A stretch of 64,000 nt of DNA from Streptomyces griseoviridis. GTDB lineage: Bacteria; Actinomycetota; Actinomycetes; Streptomycetales; Streptomycetaceae. The translations under genes were made by a program, and so were the position numbers. Below are positions 7,216 to 15,704 of this stretch, one piece after another. The notes under the pieces are model-generated. The model made no database searches. It worked only from the letters and a program-made list of their open reading frames with translations, and was not told the DNA's origin. The DNA is taken from the NCBI RefSeq assembly GCF_005222485.1, contig NZ_CP029078.1:2880001-2944000 (forward strand), in the 5' to 3' direction. How positions within the stretch are numbered: position 1 is the first letter of the stretch; the number at the start of each line of letters is the position of its first letter.

Positions 7216-10161
7216 GTGGGGCTCAGCAGACGTAACTTCAGCGCACTCGCCGGAACCGCGGTGCTCGGGCTCGCCCTGGGCGGCAGCGCCGACGGCTCCT
7301 GCGCCTACGCGGCCCCCGCACCGCCCGCCGGGTCGCCGCGCCCCGACCGGCAGCGGCACACGGTCGGCTTCGACCGGCACTCCCTCGTCGTCGACGGCCG
7401 GCGGCTGGTGCTCTGGTCGGGCGAGCTGCACCCGTTCCGGCTGCCGAGCCCGTCGCTGTGGCGGGACGTCCTGGAGAAGATGCGCGCCCACGGCTACAAC
7501 GCCGTCAGCATCTACGTCTCGTGGAACTACCACTCCCCCGCGCCGGGCCACTACGACTTCACCGGCATCCGCGACCTGGACCTGTTCCTGCGCATGGCGG
7601 CCGAGACCGGCCTGTACGTCGTGCTGCGCCCCGGCCCCTACATCAACGCGGAGATCGACGCGGGCGGCTTCCCCGGCTGGCTGACCGTCACGAAGGGCAC
7701 CGCCCGCACCGCCGACCCCACCTATCTCGCGCACGTCGACGAGTGGCTGACCCGGGTCGACGCGATCGTGGCCGGGCACCAGTACACCCGGGGCACCGGG
7801 ACGGTGCTGCTCTACCAGATCGAGAACGAGTACGACGCGTTCGTCACCCAGCCGACCGGCCCCGCCTACATGTCCCACCTGTACAAGAAGGTGCGCGCCG
7901 ACGGCATCGACGTTCCGCTGTTCCACAACGACAAGAGCAGGAACGGCTACTGGCTGCCGGGCTCCTTCGACACCGGTGGCGAGCAGGGGCGTTGGCTGTA
8001 CGGCTTCGACGGCTATCCGACGCCGTCCCAGAACCCGCCCGACTGGGGCACGTTCGGCACCGGCGGCATCACCGGGGGCGCCACCGCCAGCCCCGAGACC
8101 CCGGGCTTCGTACCGGAGTTCGGGGGCGGCTGGTTCGACCCGTGGGGCGGGGTGTGGTTCAAGCAGAAGGGGTACGCGGAGTCCCGGCGCACCCGTGACG
8201 CGGCCTACGAGCGCCGCTTCTACCTCACCAACCTCGCCAACGGCATCACCCTGCACAACGTCTACATGACCTACGGCGGCACCTCGTGGGGCTGGCTGCC
8301 CGCGCCGGTCGTCTACACCTCGTACGACTACGGGGCGGCCTTCGACGAGGGCCGCAACGCCACCGACAAGCTCGTCCCGATGCACCAGCTCGGCCATCTC
8401 CTGCAACGCGTACCGGACTTCGCGGCCCTGGAGCGGGCCGCGGACGTCAAGGCGGCCGGTCTGAAGGTGTACCACCTCACCAACCCGGACACCGGCGCCC
8501 ATGTCTACGTGCTGCGCAACGACACGGCCGCGACGGTCACCTCGACGCTCCCGGTGGACGGCGCCGACCTGCCGGTCACCGTCCCGGCGCGGGACGCCCG
8601 GCTGCTCGCGGCCGGCCTCGGGCTCGGACGGCGACGGCTGCGGTACTCCACCGCGCAGCCCATGCTGGCCCTGACGGCGGGCCGCCGGGAGATCGCCGTG
8701 CTGACCGGGCGGCGCGGCGAGCCGACGGTGACGGCGCTGGAGTGCGCGGAGCGGCCGACCGTCACCGTGCACGCCGGGACCGCCCGGCACACCTGGGCCG
8801 ACGGCGTGCTGCGGATCGAGGCCGAACTGGACGGCCTGACCCGGGTGGCGGTGAGCGGCGACGGCGTGAGCACCCCGCTGCTCCTGCTGCTCGCCGACGA
8901 CGAAACGTCACTGCGCCTCTGGCCGCGCGACACCCCCTCCGGCTCGGTCCTGGCGTACGGACCGCACCTGGTGCGCTCGGTGACCCTCGAAGGGACCACG
9001 GCCCGGCTGACCGGGGACACCGTGCGGGCCGCGGACCTTGAGGTGTGGGCGCCGCGCGGGGTCGAGGAACTGGAGTGGAACGGGCAGGAGTTGGACGTGG
9101 AGCGCACCGCGTCCGGCAGTCTGCGGGCCGGCCGTGAGCTGCCGGGCGCGGCCGTGCCTGCGCTGCCCGCGCTCGGCGGCTGGCGGCGGCGCGAGGAGAA
9201 CCCGGAGGCCGACCCCGACCACGACGACACCAACTGGCGCCGCGCCGACCTGACGGTGTCGCACAGCACCACCCCGGTCCCGGCCGGGCAGCCGGTGCTC
9301 TTCGCGGACGACTACGGCTTCCACTACGGCGACGTCTGGTACCGGGGCCGGCTCACCGGCGACACGGACGCGCGGTCGGTGTCGCTGTCCTACAGCACCG
9401 GGACCCAGGGCCTGCTGATGGCCTGGCTGGACGGGGAGCCGCTGGGCACGCACCGGATGCCGGTGCCCGACAACAGCACGGTCCGGCGCGGGACATGGAC
9501 GGCGACGGCCGGGTTCGAGCTGCCCGAGGCGGCCGGGGACGGGGCGGACCGGGTGCTGTCGGTGCTGGTCAGACGGATGCAGCACGACCAGGACGGCAAC
9601 GCGCTCGACACCCACAAGGCGGCCCGCGGTCTGACCGCCGTCACCTTCGAGGGGGCGGGACCCGAGGTGCGGTGGCGGCTCCAGGGGGCGCCGGCCGCCG
9701 ACCCGGTGCGCGGGCCGCAGAACACCGGCGGGCTGCACGGGGAGCGGGCGGGCTGGCACCTGCCGGGGTTCGCCGACGGCGGCTGGCCGCGCGCCGAACT
9801 GCCGCGCGCCGACCGGCGCCAGGGCGTGACCTGGTACCGGACGACGTTCCGGCTGGCGGTCGACCCGGGCACGGACGCGTCGATCGGTCTGGTCCTCGAC
9901 GACGACCCGGAGCGCGCCTACCGCGTCCAGATCTTCCTGAACGGCTGGAACATGGGTCAGTACATCAACGACGTCGGACCGCAGCACACGTTCGTGCTGC
10001 CGAACGGCATCCTGCGCACCCGGGGAAGCAACACGCTGGCCCTGGCGGTGCTCTCCGACGGGACGACGGAGTCGGGCCCGGCACGGGCCGGGCTGACCCT
10101 GCTGGGCGCGGCGGCGGGCGGGGTCGAGGTGACCCCGGTGCCCTCCCCCGGCCTCTCCTAG
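7216..10161 (+). CDS. Tat-exported GH35 beta-galactosidase
   Basis: 981 residues. GTG at 7216 follows GGGAGG and opens a twin-arginine leader (LSRRNFSALAGTAVLGLAL). The catalytic barrel shows glycoside hydrolase family 35 marks: RPGPYINAEIDAGGFPGWL, the acid/base Glu in YQIENEYDAF and the nucleophile Glu in FVPEFGGGWFDPWG. C-terminal beta-sandwich domains follow, including a galactose-binding-like segment (YRVQIFLNGWNMGQYIND). Family members remove terminal beta-galactosyl residues from galactans and arabinogalactans. The gene converges on, and overlaps by 4 bp, a GH51 arabinofuranosidase gene, suggesting side-chain stripping outside the cell followed by internal hydrolysis. Confidence 0.92.
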   Translation: MGLSRRNFSALAGTAVLGLALGGSADGSCAYAAPAPPAGSPRPDRQRHTVGFDRHSLVVDGRRLVLWSGELHPFRLPSPSLWRDVLEKMRAHGYNAVSIYVSWNYHSPAPGHYDFTGIRDLDLFLRMAAETGLYVVLRPGPYINAEIDAGGFPGWLTVTKGTARTADPTYLAHVDEWLTRVDAIVAGHQYTRGTGTVLLYQIENEYDAFVTQPTGPAYMSHLYKKVRADGIDVPLFHNDKSRNGYWLPGSFDTGGEQGRWLYGFDGYPTPSQNPPDWGTFGTGGITGGATASPETPGFVPEFGGGWFDPWGGVWFKQKGYAESRRTRDAAYERRFYLTNLANGITLHNVYMTYGGTSWGWLPAPVVYTSYDYGAAFDEGRNATDKLVPMHQLGHLLQRVPDFAALERAADVKAAGLKVYHLTNPDTGAHVYVLRNDTAATVTSTLPVDGADLPVTVPARDARLLAAGLGLGRRRLRYSTAQPMLALTAGRREIAVLTGRRGEPTVTALECAERPTVTVHAGTARHTWADGVLRIEAELDGLTRVAVSGDGVSTPLLLLLADDETSLRLWPRDTPSGSVLAYGPHLVRSVTLEGTTARLTGDTVRAADLEVWAPRGVEELEWNGQELDVERTASGSLRAGRELPGAAVPALPALGGWRRREENPEADPDHDDTNWRRADLTVSHSTTPVPAGQPVLFADDYGFHYGDVWYRGRLTGDTDARSVSLSYSTGTQGLLMAWLDGEPLGTHRMPVPDNSTVRRGTWTATAGFELPEAAGDGADRVLSVLVRRMQHDQDGNALDTHKAARGLTAVTFEGAGPEVRWRLQGAPAADPVRGPQNTGGLHGERAGWHLPGFADGGWPRAELPRADRRQGVTWYRTTFRLAVDPGTDASIGLVLDDDPERAYRVQIFLNGWNMGQYINDVGPQHTFVLPNGILRTRGSNTLALAVLSDGTTESGPARAGLTLLGAAAGGVEVTPVPSPGLS

Positions 10162-11678
10162 GCCAGCCTGATCACGTTCCAGGACAGCGGTTCGAGGACG
10201 GCGCCGAGGACGCCGTCCGTGAGGGTGGTGCCCTCGGCCGGGTGCGGGGCCACCCGTTCCGGGTCGGCGAGGGTGTTGCGGGCGTCGGGGTCGGCGTCGG
10301 CGAGGACGCTGTGCTCGACGACCGTCGTCAGGCCGAGGCCGGTGAGGGCGACTTCGAGCGGGAGGGCGTCGGCGCGGTCGCGGTTGACGGCGAAGACGGT
10401 GACCGTGCCGTCGTCGGCGCGTACGGCGGTGGCGTGCAGGAGGTCGGTCGGGCCGAACCTGCGGGTGTCGTACGTCGGTGAGTCGACCCGCACGTCGAGG
10501 ACCTGGCCGCGGCCGTGCCGCGACGCCTGCGCGAACGGGAAGAACGTGGTCTGGCGCCAGGCCGGGCCGCCCGGCTCGGTCATGATCGGCGCGATCACGT
10601 TGACGAGCTGGGCGAGGCAGGCGACGGTGACCCGGTCGGCGTGGCGCAGCAGGGCGATCAGCAGCGACCCGAAGACGACGGCGTCCAGGACGCTGTAGTT
10701 GTCCTCAAGGAGCCGGGGCGCCTCGGGCCAGTCGGCGGGGTCGTGGGCCTGGGCGTGCGCCTCCCAGCGGGAGGTGTACCAGACGTTCCACTCGTCGAAG
10801 GAGAGCTTGATCCTCTTCTTCGACTTCAGCCGGGCGCCGACGTGGTCGCAGGTGGCGACGACGTTGTCGATGAAGGATTCCATGTCGACCGCGGAGGCGA
10901 GGAAGGAGTCGAGGTCGCCGTCCTCGGGCTCGTAGTAGGCGTGCAGGGAGATGTAGTCGACCAGGTCGTAGGTCTCCTCCAGGACGGTCGCCTCCCAGCT
11001 CGCGAAGGTCGGCATGGCCTGGCTCGATGAGCCGCAGGCGACGAGTTCGACGTCCGGGTCGAGCTGGCGCATGGCGCGGGCCGTCTCGGCGGCGAGCCTG
11101 CCGTACTCGGCGGCGGTCTTGTGGCCGGTCTGCCAGGGGCCGTCCATCTCGTTGCCCAGGCACCACAGCCGGATGCCGTACGGGTCCTTGTCGCCGTGGG
11201 CGGCGCGCAGGTCGGCGAGTGCGGTGCCGGCCGGGTGGTTGGCGTACTCCTGGAGTTCCAGGGCCTCGGCGACGCCCCGGGTGCCGAGGTTGACGGCCAT
11301 CATCGGCTCGGCCTGCGGGCCGACCGCGCGCAGGAACGCGATGTACTCGGCGAGGCCGAAGCGGTTGGTCTCGGTGGAGTGCCAGGCCAGGTCGAGGCGG
11401 CGCGGGCGGTCCTCGGCGGGGCCGACGGAGTCCTCCCACCGGTAGCCGGAGACGAAGTTGCCGCCCGGGTAGCGCAGGGCGGTGACGCCCAGTTCGCGCA
11501 CCAGGCCGAGGACGTCGGTGCGCAGCCCCGCCGCGTCGGCGGCCGGGTGTCCGGGCTCGAAGATGCCGGTGTAGACACAGCGTCCGAGGTGTTCGACGAA
11601 CGACCCGAAGAGCCGTGGGTCGACCTCGCCCACGGTGAAGGCGGGGTCGAGGGTGAAGCGGGCTGTGGAGTTGCTCAT
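10158..11678 (-). CDS. abfA: GH51 alpha-L-arabinofuranosidase
   Basis: 506 residues, no signal peptide, so cytoplasmic. The acid/base Glu lies in LWCLGNEMDGPW and the nucleophile Glu in LSFDEWNVWY, both canonical for glycoside hydrolase family 51, and the N-terminal RLFGSFVEHLGRCVYTGI is also typical. The enzyme releases terminal arabinofuranose from imported arabino-oligosaccharides. The ATG at 11678 is preceded by GAGAGG; a GTG two codons earlier would abut the ribosome binding site. It ends 4 bp inside the convergent GH35 gene. A near-palindromic GGAAGCGCTTTC about 85 bp upstream looks like a LacI-family operator, fitting control by a sugar-responsive repressor located elsewhere. Confidence 0.93.
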   Translation of the reverse strand: MSNSTARFTLDPAFTVGEVDPRLFGSFVEHLGRCVYTGIFEPGHPAADAAGLRTDVLGLVRELGVTALRYPGGNFVSGYRWEDSVGPAEDRPRRLDLAWHSTETNRFGLAEYIAFLRAVGPQAEPMMAVNLGTRGVAEALELQEYANHPAGTALADLRAAHGDKDPYGIRLWCLGNEMDGPWQTGHKTAAEYGRLAAETARAMRQLDPDVELVACGSSSQAMPTFASWEATVLEETYDLVDYISLHAYYEPEDGDLDSFLASAVDMESFIDNVVATCDHVGARLKSKKRIKLSFDEWNVWYTSRWEAHAQAHDPADWPEAPRLLEDNYSVLDAVVFGSLLIALLRHADRVTVACLAQLVNVIAPIMTEPGGPAWRQTTFFPFAQASRHGRGQVLDVRVDSPTYDTRRFGPTDLLHATAVRADDGTVTVFAVNRDRADALPLEVALTGLGLTTVVEHSVLADADPDARNTLADPERVAPHPAEGTTLTDGVLGAVLEPLSWNVIRLA

Positions 11679-11762
11679 GGTCACCTCTCGGGAACGGGCC
11701 GCCTGCGACGCCCTGTTCGGAATCTCGTATCACGCTCGTGTGCTCGAACGGGACCGTAGAGA

Positions 11763-11774
11763 GGAAGCGCTTTC
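11763..11774. promoter_or_regulatory. LacI-type operator candidate upstream of abfA
   Basis: GGAAGCGCTTTC is a 12-bp inverted repeat with a perfect AAGCGCTT core and a central CG, the hallmark of LacI-family operators in actinobacterial sugar genes. It lies 85-96 bp upstream of the abfA start. The rest of 11679-11980 holds no gene. Confidence 0.5.
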
Positions 11775-11980
11775 TCGTCAATGGGCCGGGGGACGTCCCC
11801 CGGGAGGGGAGCGCGCGGAGGGGCGCGAGGGAGCCGGGTCGCCGGACGGCCGGGACGTCCTGGGCGAACGGCGGGAACCGGGCGGGCGGAGCCCGCGAAT
11901 GACATGAAGATGACATGACGTGGGTCGGACCGGCCGCGTAGGCTCGAACGGCCCGATGTGCGGCGGCGAGAGGGGCGACG

Positions 11981-12595
11981 ATGGACAGCGCGGGCGCGCG
12001 GAGCGCGGCAGCCCGGATCGCCGCCGGCCTTGCCCGCCGGCTGCGGCACCCGGCGGGCGGCGGCCACACCGCCGGCATGCGCGAACTGACGGACCGGCTG
12101 CGCACCGCCGTCCGTGAAGCGCCCAGGCCCCCGGGCGGAGTGCGCGAGGTGTGCCAGGCGCTGTGCGCGGAGATGGCCGCGCTGCGCGGCGGACGCCCGG
12201 TACGGCTGCGCTTCGAGCGGTTCCCCGACGAGCTGGAGGTCACCGGGCTCTGGGTCGAGCTGCCCGACCTCGACCTCGTCATCGTCGAGGAGCGGGCCGA
12301 GGACGTGCAGCAACTGGTTATCCTCGGCCACGAGTTGTGGCACATGCACGCCGGACACCGGCACCGGCACGTGACCGCTCCGGTCGCCCACGCGCTGGCC
12401 GACTGGCCGCGGGACGCGCTGGGGATGGCCGCCCGCGACGGCTCACGGGCCCGGGACGAGGCCGAGGCCGACGCGTTCGGGCACCGGCTCGCCGCCGCCG
12501 TCCGCCCGCTGCTCGGCCAGCGGGCCGCCCGGCCGCCGCTCGACCCGCTCCAGCGCTCCCTCGGCTACCGGGGCCGCGGAGGTCAGGCCCTGTGA
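11981..12595 (+). CDS. IrrE/ImmA-like zinc metallopeptidase (first copy)
   Basis: 204 residues. The zinc-binding helix GHELWHMH (HExxH) lies near residue 115 and the third ligand is expected in the downstream DEAEADAFG segment, the ExxAdxF pattern of the IrrE/ImmA (M78-type) peptidases. Known relatives cleave XRE-type repressors: ImmA acts on ImmR and PprI/IrrE on DdrO. No XRE gene is seen nearby. The ATG follows GAGAGGGG. The stop codon overlaps the GTG start of the next gene by 4 bp (GTGA), implying translational coupling to the seven-helix membrane protein, and this pairing is repeated two genes later. Substrate unknown. Confidence 0.82.
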   Translation: MDSAGARSAAARIAAGLARRLRHPAGGGHTAGMRELTDRLRTAVREAPRPPGGVREVCQALCAEMAALRGGRPVRLRFERFPDELEVTGLWVELPDLDLVIVEERAEDVQQLVILGHELWHMHAGHRHRHVTAPVAHALADWPRDALGMAARDGSRARDEAEADAFGHRLAAAVRPLLGQRAARPPLDPLQRSLGYRGRGGQAL

Positions 12596-13911
12596 CCGTC
12601 CTCACGCCCCAACTCGCCTTCAGCCCGGCCGGGTTCGTCAACGAGTTCTACCCGTCGTTCTGGTGGATACCGGCCGGGGTGCTGACCGCCGCGCTGGCCA
12701 TCAAACTGCCGTCGATCATCCGGCTCTGGGGCGACCCGATGCTGCGCGCGGTCGGCGGGCTGCTGCTGCTGGCCTGCGCGGTCTTCGTGTTCGTCGCGCC
12801 GTCCACGATCGCCTGGGTCAACCGGGCCACCGGCATCACCAACGTCTCGGCGCCCTGGGTGTACTCGCTGCTGATGGCGTACTGCGGCTCCTGTCTGCTG
12901 CTGATCATCGCCTGGCGCAACGGCCTCTCCGACCGCTCCGACGCGACCGTCCGCGCGATGCGCTGGGTCGTCGCGACCTACTCCGGGGTGATCGTCTCGC
13001 TGTGGGTCCTCTTCGCCCTCGCCGACGGGCCCGTGGAGCGGCTGCGGGACCTGGACACCTACTACGCCAACACCCCGTACCTGCGCGAGATGATCCTGCT
13101 CTACCTGCTCGCGCACACCGTCGCCACCCTGATCACCTCCGGGCTGATCTGGAACTGGGTGCGCACCGACGGGCTCGACGCCTGGCTGCGCTGGGGGCTG
13201 AAGTTCCTCGGCATCGGCTATGCCGTGCAGGTGGTGTTCGACGCGGCCAAACTCACCGCGGTGACGGCCCGTTGGTGCGGCGCCGACCTCGACTGGCTCT
13301 CCACCGGGGTGGCGCCGCCGGTCGCCTGCCTGTCCGCCATCCTGATCGCCGTCGGCTTCATCCTGCCGCACGCCGGCCAGTACCTGCACGACCGGTGGCG
13401 GGTCAGGCTCGCCCACCGCGAACTGCGGCCGCTGTACCTGCTGATGCGGTCGGTGAACGGCGGCGGCATGCCGGTGGTGCTGCGGGCCACGCCCGAACTG
13501 CGGCTGATCCGCCGGGAGACGTTCATCCGCGATGTGCTGCTGCCGCTGGCCCGGCACATCGACCAGGAGCGGCGCGGCCGTTCCTACCAGGCCGCCCTCG
13601 CCCTCGGCCTGGACGCCGGACGGGCCAAGGCCGCCGCCGCCGCGCTCGGCATCCAGGACGCCGTCGCGTCCCGGCACCGCACCCCCGCCGACGACGGCGG
13701 CCACGCCCACGACACCACCGACCTGCTGCGGGACATCGGCGCCGTCTCACGGGCCCTGCGCCGCCCCGACGAACTCCTCGCGGTACGCGCCCGCACCAGG
13801 ACCCCGGCGGGAACGGGTGGCGGGGCGGAGCCGGGGATCACGGCGGAACCGGGGATCGCGGCGGAGCCGGGGGTCGCCGCGCGGAACTCCCCGGGTGACG
13901 GCAGGCGCTGA
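12592..13911 (+). CDS. seven-helix membrane protein, MAB_1171c type (first copy)
   Basis: 439 residues. Seven hydrophobic segments can be read in roughly the first 270 residues, followed by a ~170-residue soluble part. Between helices 4 and 5 is the strongly conserved loop DLDTYYANTPYLREM, shared with the two paralogs downstream, and after helix 6 an ARWCGADLDWLSTGVAPP stretch. The cytoplasmic tail contains LRLIRRETFIRDVLLPL. I match this to the family catalogued as MAB_1171c putative transporter, whose function is unknown; the layout looks more like a receptor than a carrier. Translation is coupled to the upstream metallopeptidase. The tail ends in a repetitive EPGIAAEPG run. Confidence 0.75.
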   Translation: MTVLTPQLAFSPAGFVNEFYPSFWWIPAGVLTAALAIKLPSIIRLWGDPMLRAVGGLLLLACAVFVFVAPSTIAWVNRATGITNVSAPWVYSLLMAYCGSCLLLIIAWRNGLSDRSDATVRAMRWVVATYSGVIVSLWVLFALADGPVERLRDLDTYYANTPYLREMILLYLLAHTVATLITSGLIWNWVRTDGLDAWLRWGLKFLGIGYAVQVVFDAAKLTAVTARWCGADLDWLSTGVAPPVACLSAILIAVGFILPHAGQYLHDRWRVRLAHRELRPLYLLMRSVNGGGMPVVLRATPELRLIRRETFIRDVLLPLARHIDQERRGRSYQAALALGLDAGRAKAAAAALGIQDAVASRHRTPADDGGHAHDTTDLLRDIGAVSRALRRPDELLAVRARTRTPAGTGGGAEPGITAEPGIAAEPGVAARNSPGDGRR

Positions 13912-14061
13912 CAGCCCGGGTGCCCGCCGCCACGGGCGCCGCCGCCTACCGGCATCATGGTCCGGCGTGCGCGTCGGCACCGCGGTGGAGGACCGGGGTA
14001 CGGCGGGCACGGCACGGCGACCGTGCCGTCCGACACCACCGAAGCAGCCACGGGGAGGGCC

Positions 14062-14538
14062 GTGCGGACCCGGAGAGAGATGCGGCGGCTCGCCGACACC
14101 CTGATCGCCCCGATCCAGGTGCGCGTCCCGGCCGACCCCGAGGAGCTGTTCGCGGCCCTGGTCGCGTCCGTCGGGGCCTGGCGCGGCCGGGAGGTCGTCG
14201 TCCACCGGGCGGTGTTCCCGCCGCACACCGCGAGCGGGCTGTGGCTGGAGCGCGACGACCACGAACTCGTCGTCGTCGACCGACGGGCCGCGCCCTGGCA
14301 CCAGTTGGTGATCTTCTGCCACGAGGTGTGGCACATGCACCGGGGCGCGGCGGGCGGCGCCCGCACCGACTTCACCCTCGCCGACGAACAGGAGGCCGAC
14401 CGGTTCGGCATGCTGATGGGCGGGCGGCTGCGCGACCGCCTCGCGCCACCGGCCGGCCCCACCGCCCGTGACACCGACCCCACCGGTCTCGCCCGGCGCA
14501 TCGGCGCCGCACTCGACCACCGGGGAACCCGCCCGTGA
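14062..14538 (+). CDS. IrrE/ImmA-like zinc metallopeptidase (second copy)
   Basis: 158 residues. The HExxH helix reads CHEVWHMHRG and the third-ligand segment reads DEQEADRFGMLMGGRL, the same arrangement as the first copy, including the unusual Trp-His-Met-His. The GTG at 14062 follows GGGGAGGG; an ATG at 13957 would add 35 poorly structured residues. The stop overlaps the next GTG start by 4 bp, again coupling a peptidase to a seven-helix protein. The two peptidases are clearly paralogs but diverged outside the active site, so they probably serve different membrane partners or cleave different targets. Confidence 0.82.
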   Translation: MRTRREMRRLADTLIAPIQVRVPADPEELFAALVASVGAWRGREVVVHRAVFPPHTASGLWLERDDHELVVVDRRAAPWHQLVIFCHEVWHMHRGAAGGARTDFTLADEQEADRFGMLMGGRLRDRLAPPAGPTARDTDPTGLARRIGAALDHRGTRP

Positions 14539-15704
14539 ACGGCCTCATCAACTACGTGAGTTGCGGTGTCCTCTGGCTCGGCCTGCTGGCGAAGGCGCCC
14601 GCCCTGCTGCGCCACCGGCACGACCCCTACCTCCGCTCGATCTGCGCCGTCCTCGCTCTGGCCGGGCTGGCGTTCCTGCTCGGCGCCCCGCCCGTCATCG
14701 CGTACGTCAACGACACCTCGGGCGTCCCGAACCTCGCCGCGCCGCTCACCTACGCGTCGATCACCGCGTACGGCGCCGCCGCCCAGGTGCTGATCGTGCA
14801 CTGGCGGGGCGGTCCTGGCGTGCGCGCGACCGCGCGGCGCTGGATCGCCGCCTACGCGTGCGTGGTGCTCGGCATCGCCGCCATGTTCGCGCTCGGCGAC
14901 GCCCCCGTGGAGCGGCGCACCGACCTGGACACCTACTACGCGACGACGCCGTTCATCGCCGAGATGATCGTCCTGTACCTGTGCGGCCACCTCGCCGCGA
15001 CCGCCGTCACCATGGTGTCGTCGCTGCGCTGGGCCCGCCGGGTGGACGGCTGGCTGCGGGCCAGCCTGCTGACGCTCGGCGTGGGCACGCTGTGCAACAC
15101 CGGGTACAGCGTGAGCAGGCTGGCCGCCGTGGTGGCCCGCTGGTCCGGCGCCGACTGGTCGGAGCTGGTCACGGTGGTCTCGCCGGCCGCCGCGGGCGCC
15201 GGGGCGCTGCTGACCGTCGTCGGCATCGTGATCCCGCTCATCGGGCCGCGCCTCGCCGACCGGCGGCGGGCCCGCCGGGCGTACGCCCGCCTCGCGCCCC
15301 TGGAACGGGAGTTGGACGGCATCCTGACCCGGCGGGCGCTGCGGCTGCCCCGGCCGCGCTGCGCGTCCCCCGCCACCCTGCTGATCTGGCGGCAGACCAG
15401 CATCCACAACGGACTCGGCCATCTGGACGCCCACTTCGACCGGCCGCTGTACGACCGGGTCCGTGCACAGGCCCTGCGGGAGACGGCCGACCCCGAGCTG
15501 GCCGACGCCACCGCGTGGGCGACGGTCATCGCCACCGCCGTCCGCGAGGAGCCCGACCGGGTGCTGCCCGCCGACCCCGACCGGCTGCCCGGCCCGCCCC
15601 CCGACCCGTCGACCCTGCTCCGGATCGCCGACGCCCTCGCCGTCCGCCCGCCGCCCGGTACCCCCCGCGCGCACGGGACGCTCACCCGGGCGGGCCAGGG
15701 GTGA
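14535..15704 (+). CDS. seven-helix membrane protein, MAB_1171c type (second copy)
   Basis: 389 residues with seven membrane segments and a soluble C-terminal tail. The signature loop reads DLDTYYATTPFIAEM, conserved with the first and third copies, and the tail motif reads LLIWRQTSIHNGLGHL. The region corresponding to ARWCGADLDWLS is diverged (ARWSGADWSELVTVVSP), so this copy may sense a different ligand. It begins inside the stop codon of the second metallopeptidase and ends inside the start of the third membrane protein, with 4-bp overlaps on both sides. Function unknown. Confidence 0.75.
   Translation: MNGLINYVSCGVLWLGLLAKAPALLRHRHDPYLRSICAVLALAGLAFLLGAPPVIAYVNDTSGVPNLAAPLTYASITAYGAAAQVLIVHWRGGPGVRATARRWIAAYACVVLGIAAMFALGDAPVERRTDLDTYYATTPFIAEMIVLYLCGHLAATAVTMVSSLRWARRVDGWLRASLLTLGVGTLCNTGYSVSRLAAVVARWSGADWSELVTVVSPAAAGAGALLTVVGIVIPLIGPRLADRRRARRAYARLAPLERELDGILTRRALRLPRPRCASPATLLIWRQTSIHNGLGHLDAHFDRPLYDRVRAQALRETADPELADATAWATVIATAVREEPDRVLPADPDRLPGPPPDPSTLLRIADALAVRPPPGTPRAHGTLTRAGQG

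Noticed and set aside
7138..8790. Upstream extension of the Rrf2 reading frame to 703 residues
   Set aside because: Antisense to the catalytic domain of the GH35 gene; Rrf2 proteins start at the MRISARADYA methionine.
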